Below are positions 1 through 5,762 of a stretch of DNA of 11,262 nt, one piece after another. The notes under the pieces were generated by a model. That model was not told where the DNA came from and did not search any database. It saw nothing but the letters and a program-made list of their open reading frames with translations. Both the position numbers and the translations under genes were made by a program. Position 1 is the stretch's first letter. Every line of letters begins with the position of its first letter. This DNA comes from Candidatus Altarchaeales archaeon (GTDB lineage Archaea; Altiarchaeota; Altiarchaeia; IMC4; QMZM01), in contig QMZG01000025.1 in the NCBI GenBank assembly GCA_003663045.1, positions 1 to 11,262 of the forward strand, written 5' to 3'.

Positions 1-134
1 ACTACTCAAGAAGTAACAGATTGAGGAACAAGGAAAGCAAACTGAGAAACATCTGCTACAACATATATAGGTATGTTAGATTTTTTACGCTAGAAATCCT
101 AAAGGATTTCTACATAGCTTAAATTTGCATAATT
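1..134. other. Left-edge stretch with one open plus-strand frame, no gene assigned
   Basis: No recognisable gene. On the plus strand the third frame is open from the window edge to a TAA at 120-122, giving about 39 residues rich in Arg, Lys, Tyr and Phe (it includes SRSNRLRNKESKLRN and ends KDFYIA). This could be the C-terminus of a gene entering from the left, convergent with the glycosyltransferase, and faintly recalls the basic tails of some DDE transposases, but a chance open frame of this length is quite possible in AT-rich DNA. The minus strand holds only very short frames. Confidence 0.25.
91..112. repeat. Near-perfect palindrome (9-bp arms, 4-nt loop)
   Basis: Arms TAGAAATCC and GGATTTCTA flank TAAA. 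It lies 22 bp beyond the stop codon of the minus-strand glycosyltransferase gene, so it could fold at the 3' end of that transcript. It is not followed by a T-run on the minus strand (the next bases read GCGTAAAAAA), so it is not a classical intrinsic terminator. It also falls inside the open plus-strand frame at the window edge. A transcript-end hairpin or a mobile-element end are both possible. Confidence 0.5.
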
Positions 135-1697
135 TTATGGGACATAATAAATTTTTGGATCGAATCTTCTGTAAATTCCTTCATCAGCCTTTTCGATAGT
201 TGCAATCAATTTCCAGTTTTCAGGGGGATTTTTAAAGCATTCTGGATATTCTGGACCGCCTTCAAAAAACCAACGATTGTCATCTGTTACAACATATGCA
301 TTTCTTATCGAATCACATGATTTATCATAAAGTAATTTTAGTTGGTTATCTTCATCAAAATTAAAATAAAATTTGAGCAGACCGAATTCACGTGTAAATT
401 GATAAAAATAGATATCCTTTTTTGGAAGCGTCTTCAATACACTACAAAGTTCTCTTGTATCCCCAAGTATTTGGTTATTTTCATAACTTGTCACCAAATC
501 TATTCTTGCCAGTGAATCTAAGAATAAAGGTAAAAAGAATAAACCTAAAATTACAAGCATCACTACAAATGGCTTTTTCCCAATAAGCACATCTAAAAAA
601 TGCGCTATGACCAATGACATGGGAATGGAAAGTATGGTTATGAATCTGGTAAGCCTGTGTATCAATACAAATCTTCCTATGTCCATAGTCCCAAATTGCA
701 AGAAAAGGAAAATTGAAAAGAACCAGAACAGTACTATCAGAAATCTTTTTCCATCTTTTTTGTAGCTCCAAGGGAACAGTATAGATAAGACTAATAACCA
801 GAAGAAATATCCACAATAGGGGGATATGTCTCTAATAATCCCTTTACTTAGCATAATATCCGGTTGGGATAATGCAAGAATGCCTCTACCTAACATGAGA
901 TTTGGATAAAATAATAGTTGTGCTTTAATCTCATCCATGCTTTTTTTCCTCATATGTCCCCATGCTTTCTGTGCAGAAACATGAGACCTATAATGGGTAA
1001 ATGGATCGCTGGTGAAATAATATGAGTAGCACATTTCAATTACGAAGATTAATAAGAAACCCAATAGGAATCTTAGAATTGCCTTCGTTTTATTTCTTTT
1101 TAACAAAAAAATCGCGTAAAATAAAATGAATGGAACGATTAATATTGCCGTGATTTTTACAAGATATGCCAATCCAGCTGTAACACCCGAAAGAATATAA
1201 AATTTGTCCTTCTCATTTTTTTCTGCATAAAGGAAAACCAACACGCTTAGCCCCATGAAAAATGCCACTGGTATGTCAGGAACTATATGGGTGCTGTATA
1301 TAACTTCAAGAGGGTAAAATGCCAGCAATAACGACGCGAAGATCCCCACACGCGCATTGAATAAAAATTTTCCAATAAAAAAAGCGACTATAATGCTCCC
1401 AAGAGACGTCAAGAGTATATAAAGGGAGGCTGTAAATTCGGATATACCAAAAATTTTGAATGAAAGAGCCATTGGCAATATCATCATAGTTCGATAGGCA
1501 AAACTATAGCCGTTGTGTAATTCAACAAAGTTTAATTTTACGATATTGTAAGCGCTGTTTAGATAGGCAACATCGTCATCACAACAAGGACCTACAAAAA
1601 AAATTAATCTCAGGAAAGCAGCAAAGATCAGGATTAGAACTAGAAAAATCTCTGATTTTCTATGCTTTAATTTTTTTGTTATATCTTTAATATTCAT
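135..1697 (-). CDS. GT-C membrane glycosyltransferase (ArnT/PMT-like, GT39/GT83 type)
   Basis: A 520-residue polytopic membrane protein expected to transfer a sugar from a polyprenyl-phosphate donor to a lipid or protein on the outer face of the membrane. Seen: a basic N-terminus (KKLKHRKSE, 8-16), a first membrane segment at about 17-35, then an acidic cluster DDD (40-42) in the first external loop, where this fold places its catalytic Asp/Glu. The second loop has HIVPDIP (137-143), matching the family's second conserved Asp. Many more hydrophobic segments follow to about 395, including HRLTRFITILSIP (347-359), which resembles the Arg-aromatic-Pro helix of the family. Residues 400-520 form a soluble tail. 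The ATG overlaps the stop of the upstream UPF0104 gene (ATGA), so the two are probably translationally coupled. Donor and acceptor cannot be read from the sequence. Confidence 0.82.
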   Translation of the reverse strand: MNIKDITKKLKHRKSEIFLVLILIFAAFLRLIFFVGPCCDDDVAYLNSAYNIVKLNFVELHNGYSFAYRTMMILPMALSFKIFGISEFTASLYILLTSLGSIIVAFFIGKFLFNARVGIFASLLLAFYPLEVIYSTHIVPDIPVAFFMGLSVLVFLYAEKNEKDKFYILSGVTAGLAYLVKITAILIVPFILFYAIFLLKRNKTKAILRFLLGFLLIFVIEMCYSYYFTSDPFTHYRSHVSAQKAWGHMRKKSMDEIKAQLLFYPNLMLGRGILALSQPDIMLSKGIIRDISPYCGYFFWLLVLSILFPWSYKKDGKRFLIVLFWFFSIFLFLQFGTMDIGRFVLIHRLTRFITILSIPMSLVIAHFLDVLIGKKPFVVMLVILGLFFLPLFLDSLARIDLVTSYENNQILGDTRELCSVLKTLPKKDIYFYQFTREFGLLKFYFNFDEDNQLKLLYDKSCDSIRNAYVVTDDNRWFFEGGPEYPECFKNPPENWKLIATIEKADEGIYRRFDPKIYYVP

Positions 1698-2641
1698 TCT
1701 AGTTTATTATTATACTCTGTAAATTTAGTTCTAAATCTGTATAAAGCTATTAACCCGATTAAAACACCAAACCAGAGCGTGCAGAATCTTATTATCAAAG
1801 TTGCACTAACAGCAACAGCCTTTTGAATTCCAGTTATCAAAAACAATCCGGTCATACTACCCTCTGCCACACCCAAACCCCCTGGAATCATTGATATGAC
1901 ACCAGCTATGGTGGAAAAACTAAAGACAAATATAGAAAAAAGCAAAGATGGATCTGTCCCGAATCCTTTTAAAACAAAGAACAAGGCCAAACATTCAAAG
2001 AACCAAGAAATCACACTTATCGAGACTGCGATTAAGAGATTCTTAAAACTGAAGAGTGTGTATGCACTCTCATATAATTCATAAAACTTGTTTGTGAATT
2101 TAGATACAAAATGAAATCTCCCAATAAAATCAATCAATCCCAGACAGATATCCCTCGACTGGGTAATCAAAATTGTAACTAAGATGAAAGTCATTATAAT
2201 AAAAAGTACATCCTTTCCATAAGGAAAAGCAGAAAAACCAATAGCGGCAAGGATTACAAGCCCAAATATATCCGTTGCTCTCTCCGCAAAGACGATTGGA
2301 ATAGATTTTCTCATCTTCGTTCCTTTTAATCTTTTCAGTAAGTATGATTTGAAAACCTCCCCCGATTTTGCTGGTGTGATTGACATTAATAGTCCACTTA
2401 AAAATAGTACTATACTATCCCTTTTGCTTATGTTAATCCTCAGACAACTTAGGTAGTAATCCCATTTTATAAATCTTAAGATATAATTCAAAGAAGTTAA
2501 TAATAATATCAAGGGGACATATACCCAGTTGAAATTATTGAAGGCGGTAAGTAATTTATCTATTTCCCCAAAGATTAAAAATGCCATATATACAAGGATA
2601 CTAAAGATGACAACAATGATTATTTTGTTCTTTATCTCCAT
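1694..2641 (-). CDS. UPF0104 / lysylphosphatidylglycerol-synthase TM-region family protein
   Basis: A 315-residue integral membrane protein of the COG0392/PF03706 family; relatives are bacterial MprF flippase domains and archaeal proteins linked to surface lipids or glycans. Family hallmarks, counted from the start chosen here: TPAKSGE (89-95), FAERATD (118-124) and MIPGGLGVAEGSM (251-263), among about eight hydrophobic segments. Start choice: in-frame ATGs exist at 2674, 2659 and 2641 (first base on the minus strand). I prefer 2641 because GTGAGG lies just upstream and because it leaves a short charged N-terminus before the first membrane helix. Its stop overlaps the glycosyltransferase start by 4 bp, so both probably act on the same lipid-linked or cell-surface glycan pathway (inference). 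No lysyl-transferase domain is attached, so it should not be called an LPG synthase. Confidence 0.82.
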   Translation of the reverse strand: MEIKNKIIIVVIFSILVYMAFLIFGEIDKLLTAFNNFNWVYVPLILLLTSLNYILRFIKWDYYLSCLRINISKRDSIVLFLSGLLMSITPAKSGEVFKSYLLKRLKGTKMRKSIPIVFAERATDIFGLVILAAIGFSAFPYGKDVLFIIMTFILVTILITQSRDICLGLIDFIGRFHFVSKFTNKFYELYESAYTLFSFKNLLIAVSISVISWFFECLALFFVLKGFGTDPSLLFSIFVFSFSTIAGVISMIPGGLGVAEGSMTGLFLITGIQKAVAVSATLIIRFCTLWFGVLIGLIALYRFRTKFTEYNNKLE

Positions 2642-2676
2642 TTTCCTCACAGTTTCCATAGACCATAGAACCATAC

Positions 2677-2700
2677 AATTCCCTTAGGATTTAGGGAATT
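2677..2700. repeat. Inverted repeat (8-bp arms) in the leader of the UPF0104 operon
   Basis: Perfect arms AATTCCCT and AGGGAATT around an 8-nt loop. It lies 36 bp upstream of the preferred UPF0104 start and directly upstream of the longest possible start, probably within the 5' untranslated leader. It may be an operator or an RNA hairpin; nothing distinguishes these. Confidence 0.5.
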
Positions 2701-2731
2701 CTTTTGTCGAAATTGTTTTACACTCAATGCC

Positions 2732-2775
2732 AACTTCACAATATATAACTTCACAATATATAATTCAAAATAAAT
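2732..2775. repeat. Tandem 15-bp repeat in a divergent promoter region
   Basis: AACTTCACAATATAT occurs twice head-to-tail (2732-2746, 2747-2761), then a degenerate 14-nt third copy AATTCAAAATAAAT. Each full copy carries ATATAT, which read on the minus strand (TTATATATTG) is a plausible TATA element for the UPF0104-glycosyltransferase operon. The repeat also lies upstream of the plus-strand gene at 2833. It may be a repeated regulator site with TATA elements, or simple slippage. Confidence 0.6.
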
Positions 2776-2778
2776 AAC

Positions 2779-2827
2779 TTTTTAATTTCTCTACCGGTTC
2801 CAATATAAGAAAAAAAGAAGGTCATCC
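2779..2827 (+). promoter_or_regulatory. Putative promoter and ribosome binding site of the gene at 2833
   Basis: TTTTTAATT near 2779-2787 is a TATA-like box that would place transcription start about 20-25 nt before the coding region. AAGGTCATC, ending just before the start, matches the archaeal Shine-Dalgarno AGGTGATC with one mismatch. An ATG at 2828 is out of frame and stops after two codons (ATG GAA TGA), so the ATG at 2833 is used. Confidence 0.4.
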
Positions 2828-2832
2828 ATGGA

Positions 2833-3528
2833 ATGAATTTCATAAAAGAAATCTTTCAAGGCGATCAAGAACAGGATTACATTCATCAGAAATTTATTCG
2901 ATATGGTAGAGGGGAATTTCATGGACCAGTTATTTCCTTGAAAAAAAGCAACAAAGACATCAAGGTTAATGGAACGGCTGACTACGTAAATATCTTGAGT
3001 GAATTGATTTTAAGAAATTCTAATGGAAATATAAAGGTTTCTGGTAATATTTTTTCTAAAAGAGAAATTAAATCGAAATTGATCTCAAAAACTAAAAAGA
3101 AACGAGGCCTCTTTAACAGCGAGTTAAAGGGAGATTTTGTTTCAGATGAACTCCTCAAGCTCTATGAAGAATTCAAAGATGCGTACTTCTTTCTTGATTT
3201 ATATTCTGAGGGTGGAGGATTCAAACTGAAGACAAAGAAGAAGCTGCCAAAACCTGGATCTGAAATAGATGATAAATTCTTTACTGCAGTTTTTGATATC
3301 TCCTTTCTCAATACGGTTATGAATGAAATCTGCTTTGATTCTGAAAACAAAAACTTCAAGGAGATGAAGATAACCCACACATACCTTATAAATGAACTCG
3401 TTATTCCAGAAGAATACAAGAACGATGCAGTAAAGGCGAGAATTTTTGCAAAGAGAAAGGGTGTGGTGAAAAGGATTGTTGATGTTGATGGTTATGCTTC
3501 CGAGTTTAAGAAAGAATTTGAGATATAG
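2833..3528 (+). CDS. Conserved-looking soluble protein of unknown function
   Basis: A 231-residue protein I do not recognise. It has no signal peptide or membrane segment and is rich in Lys and acidic residues. Visible parts: an N-terminal segment with IRYGRGEFHGPVISLKK (22-38), two similar beta-like stretches, KDIKVNGTADYVNIL (41-55) and GNIKVSGNIF (65-74), that could be an internal duplication, a basic patch KTKKKRG (86-92), an acidic amphipathic stretch DELLKLYEEFKDAYFFLDLY (105-124), and a motif LPKPGSEIDDKFFTAVFD (138-155). The C-terminus is mixed alpha/beta. Codon use resembles the neighbours, and a good ribosome binding site supports expression. It stands alone, divergent from the membrane operon and convergent with the MscS gene. 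I cannot assign a function. Confidence 0.75.
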   Translation: MNFIKEIFQGDQEQDYIHQKFIRYGRGEFHGPVISLKKSNKDIKVNGTADYVNILSELILRNSNGNIKVSGNIFSKREIKSKLISKTKKKRGLFNSELKGDFVSDELLKLYEEFKDAYFFLDLYSEGGGFKLKTKKKLPKPGSEIDDKFFTAVFDISFLNTVMNEICFDSENKNFKEMKITHTYLINELVIPEEYKNDAVKARIFAKRKGVVKRIVDVDGYASEFKKEFEI

Positions 3529-3531
3529 GTT

Positions 3532-4077
3532 TCAACACCTAAAACCATCGGATCTGGTATAATTTGTTATCGGTGCTCCCCAGATCTTGGAGTTTGGTAT
3601 AATTACAATCAGATTGTCTTCCGTCTTCAGTACCGACATACTAATCCCGATCTCTGTAACCTTTCCAGTTATTCCAGCGGCTTTAACAACATCCCCAACC
3701 TTGAAGGGTCTATAAAAGATGAGCATTACACCCGCAACAAAATTATTTAGGGTATCTTTTAAGGCAAAGCCTACTACAAATCCCGCTACCCCAAAGCCGG
3801 CAATTATGGGGGTTATGTCAATTCCAATGGTACCTAGGGCAATCATAAGAATAAATGCCCAAGAAATGGTAGATACTATATTATAGATAAATATCTCCAC
3901 AGTTTCTTCAAGTCTTTCACTCTTTTTAAAATACGCCTTCAGATACCCTAAGAAGAGGGATATTAAAATCTTCCCAACTATTATTATCAGCAAGAACTTT
4001 ATTATGCTCAGTGTGCATGGCACAAGATAGGGATCGACCATATTCTTTATCTCTGCTATTAAATCCATCTGAAACAT
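3532..4077 (-). CDS. Short MscS-family mechanosensitive channel, lacking the C-terminal domain
   Basis: A 181-residue small-conductance mechanosensitive channel protein that would release solutes under osmotic downshock. Seen: an N-terminal helix near 22-44, a second at 60-82, the Gly/Ala-rich pore helix GFGVAGFVVGFALKDTLNNF (94-113), then the beta domain with YRPFKVGDVV (122-131) and the conserved end IIPNSKIWGAPITNYTRSD. Full MscS proteins (E. coli about 286 residues) continue with an alpha/beta cage domain of roughly 90-100 residues; here a stop comes six residues after the NYT motif. There is no room for a frameshifted tail, because the convergent gene ends 3 bp away. It is either a natural short form or a truncation at a rearrangement point. 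ATGs at 4077 and 4068 are both possible starts. Confidence 0.85.
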   Translation of the reverse strand: MFQMDLIAEIKNMVDPYLVPCTLSIIKFLLIIIVGKILISLFLGYLKAYFKKSERLEETVEIFIYNIVSTISWAFILMIALGTIGIDITPIIAGFGVAGFVVGFALKDTLNNFVAGVMLIFYRPFKVGDVVKAAGITGKVTEIGISMSVLKTEDNLIVIIPNSKIWGAPITNYTRSDGFRC

Positions 4078-4217
4078 GGTTATTTATTGGTGATATTACC
4101 TAAAAAGAATTGATTATCTTTTCAAGAAAATATGTATAAAAGGGTAAAAGGAAGAAAATATCGGATGTAGAGAAAATAAAATCTTGATGAAGAAAAACCC
4201 TATCCAAGATGAATCTA

Positions 4218-4226
4218 TTTTTAAAT
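4218..4226 (+). promoter_or_regulatory. Putative TATA box for the structured island upstream of enolase
   Basis: TTTTTAAAT is a good archaeal TATA-like element. The usual spacing of about 25 nt from its centre would start a plus-strand transcript almost exactly at the first G+C-rich hairpin arm (4247). A second AT-rich box, TTTATTAAA, lies at 4232-4240. Confidence 0.35.
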
Positions 4227-4246
4227 TCGTTGTTTATTAAAGTGTA

Positions 4247-4416
4247 ACCCCTCACTAACCCCCAGATTCATTGATCAAGAATAGTGTCATTTCTCCACTT
4301 GGGTGACCCCCGTGAGGGGTAGTTAATGATGTAGATTAAAGAGATAAATATGGAATTTAAGGTGCACTCAACCCGGAGGGTTGATGTACGCCATGATGAT
4401 CAAACTCTCTGGTTTG
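4247..4416 (+). ncRNA. Candidate structured noncoding RNA or long enolase leader
   Basis: A local G+C-rich island inside very AT-rich spacer. Three hairpins are visible. First, a perfect 9-bp stem ACCCCTCAC/GTGAGGGGT (4247-4255 with 4312-4320) encloses a shorter helix CCCAG/TTGGG (4261-4265 with 4299-4303). Second, a long stem-loop covers 4361-4392. Third, a 5-bp stem CAAAC/GTTTG (4401-4405 with 4412-4416) is followed by AT-rich sequence. In AT-rich archaeal genomes such islands often mark noncoding RNAs. The strand is inferred from the TATA-like element in front; the palindromes would also fold on the minus strand. No C/D-box, H/ACA, tRNA, SRP or RNase P signature is convincing. Confidence 0.38.
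4361..4392 (+). repeat. Long stem-loop upstream of enolase
   Basis: Inner stem TCAACCC/GGGTTGA (4368-4374 with 4378-4384) closes on GGA. After a bulged T it extends outward through AC/GT, one C-A mismatch, and GGTG/CGCC (4361-4364 with 4389-4392, one G-T pair). Thirteen pairs in a 32-nt element is well beyond the surrounding sequence. It ends 85 bp before the enolase start. GGAGGG in its loop and 3' arm is a Shine-Dalgarno-like sequence that the fold would hide. Confidence 0.6.
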
Positions 4417-4417
4417 T

Positions 4418-4468
4418 TATAATTAATATAATTAATATAATTGATTTCTATCATAAATCTATCATAAT
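4418..4468. repeat. AT-rich tandem repeats in the enolase promoter
   Basis: Three head-to-tail 9-mers TATAATTAA, TATAATTAA, TATAATTGA (4418-4444) are followed by two 11-mers TCTATCATAAA and TCTATCATAAT (4447-4468). The enolase ATG is 9 bp further on with no Shine-Dalgarno sequence before it, so enolase mRNA may be leaderless or nearly so, with its TATA element inside these repeats (the CATAAATC around 4453-4459 is about 20-25 nt from the start). Confidence 0.6.
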
Positions 4469-4477
4469 ATTAATAAA

Positions 4478-5746
4478 ATGGAAAAATTCAAAATTCTAAA
4501 TGTAAAAGCCAGAGAGGTCATGGATTCAAGGGGGAATCCAACCGTTGAAGCGGATGTAAAGACAGGGAGCGGGATTTCCAGAGCAATGGTTCCTTCTGGA
4601 GCAAGTACTGGGATTCATGAAGCCATAGAGATAAGGGACAGGGATGAGAGATTTCTCGGTAAGGGGGTCCGGAAGGCCGTTGATAATGTAAACAAAATTA
4701 TCTCAAAAGAGATAATTGGCTTGGATTGTAGAGATCAGAAGAAGATTGATGCATTGATGATAGAATTGGACGGAACCGAAAATAAATCAAAACTGGGGGC
4801 TAATGCTATCCTTTCCGTGAGTATGGCCGTTTCGAGGGCTGCCGCTTTGGAAGAGAAAATCCCTCTTTATCAATATCTCGGAGGATTATCTAAAAACAAT
4901 GAATTCATCCTCCCAGTCCCTTCCATGAATATTATCAATGGAGGAGTCCATGCCGGAAATAAACTTGACATTCAGGAATATATGATCCTCCCAACTGGTG
5001 CGAAAGATTTTAAAGAAGCAATTCAGATTTCGGCTGAGGTATATCAAAATTTAAAGATCATCATAAAGGACAGGTATGGAAAGAATGCCATAAATGTTGG
5101 TGATGAGGGTGGTTTTGCCCCTCCATTGAGCGGGATGGAAGAACCACTTGATCTTATATGGAGATCTGTAGAGAAATCCGGCCATGAAAAAAAAATAAAT
5201 CTGGGAATAGATGCTGCCGCTTCAGAATTTTATAGAGATGGAAAATATATCCTCGAAGGGAATAAACTAACCCCAGATGAACTGTCAGATAGGTATGGAA
5301 ATTTAATAGAGGATTATCCCATCATTTCTTTAGAGGACGTCTTCGCACAGGATGACTGGGATTCGTGGATTTCATTTACTGAAAATTTTGGAAAGAGGGT
5401 GCAGATTTTAGGAGACGATCTTCTCGTTACAAATGTAAGGAGGATAGAAATGGCGGTTAAGGAAAAGGCATGTAACGCTTTACTCTTGAAGATAAACCAG
5501 ATAGGAACAATTTCAGAGGCGATAGATGCCGCTTTACTGGCTGTGAAAAATAACTGGAATGTTATGGTATCCCACAGATCGGGAGAAACTGAAGATTCCT
5601 ACATAGCGGATCTCGTTGTGGGATTGGGAACGGGACAGATTAAAGCTGGAGCGCCATGCAGATCGGAAAGGACCGCCAAATATAATCAATTACTGAGAGT
5701 TGAGGAGGAACTTGGGGATGAGGCGAGATATGCGAAGATAATTTGA
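4478..5746 (+). CDS. eno: Enolase (phosphopyruvate hydratase)
   Basis: Cytoplasmic glycolytic and gluconeogenic enzyme interconverting 2-phosphoglycerate and phosphoenolpyruvate. The 422 residues are full length. Family residues are all present: the mobile loop SGASTG (40-45), NGGVHAGN (154-161) with its His, GDEGGFAPP (208-216) with the acid/base Glu210, metal ligands Asp245 (GIDAAASEFY), Glu286 (SLED) and Asp313 (GDDL), the catalytic base Lys338 (LLLKINQIGT), SHRSGETED (365-373), and Lys389 in IKAGAP. It is transcribed alone. In many Euryarchaeota eno sits in a ribosomal/RNA-polymerase cluster near rpoK and rps2, so this isolated position behind a long structured upstream region is notable. 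No Shine-Dalgarno precedes the ATG. Confidence 0.98.
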   Translation: MEKFKILNVKAREVMDSRGNPTVEADVKTGSGISRAMVPSGASTGIHEAIEIRDRDERFLGKGVRKAVDNVNKIISKEIIGLDCRDQKKIDALMIELDGTENKSKLGANAILSVSMAVSRAAALEEKIPLYQYLGGLSKNNEFILPVPSMNIINGGVHAGNKLDIQEYMILPTGAKDFKEAIQISAEVYQNLKIIIKDRYGKNAINVGDEGGFAPPLSGMEEPLDLIWRSVEKSGHEKKINLGIDAAASEFYRDGKYILEGNKLTPDELSDRYGNLIEDYPIISLEDVFAQDDWDSWISFTENFGKRVQILGDDLLVTNVRRIEMAVKEKACNALLLKINQIGTISEAIDAALLAVKNNWNVMVSHRSGETEDSYIADLVVGLGTGQIKAGAPCRSERTAKYNQLLRVEEELGDEARYAKII

Positions 5747-5762
5747 TTTTATTATATGACCA

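Larger units (their letters stand above)
4078..4477. other. 400-bp gene-free region between mscS and enolase
   Basis: This divergent intergenic region has three parts. The mscS-proximal part (about 4078-4240) is very AT-rich and holds possible TATA boxes, such as TTTTATACAT read on the minus strand near 4136-4145. The middle (about 4241-4416) is much richer in G+C and folds into several hairpins. The enolase-proximal part (4417-4477) is almost pure A+T with short tandem repeats. Apart from a doubtful 12-codon frame at 4384-4422, I see no credible coding sequence in it. Confidence 0.7.

Noticed and set aside
1896..2084. 62-codon plus-strand frame
   Set aside because: It lies antisense within the UPF0104 gene and has no independent support.
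4391..4411. Similarity to the 5' end of 16S rRNA on the minus strand
   Set aside because: The minus strand reads AGAGTTTGATCATCATGGC, close to the conserved bacterial 16S start, but with a 3-nt insertion and no rRNA-like sequence on either side. A short chance match.
4321..4411. C/D-box guide RNA
   Set aside because: ATGATGA at 4393-4399 and ATGATGT near 4326 resemble C boxes, but no properly placed CTGA D boxes follow.
4361..4422. Fluoride riboswitch upstream of enolase
   Set aside because: Enolase is a known target of fluoride riboswitch control, and GGTG...CGCC looked suggestive, but the fold here is a long hairpin with a GGA loop and lacks the conserved short P1 loop, pseudoknot partner and downstream UGAUG-purine-C-UCCUA segment.
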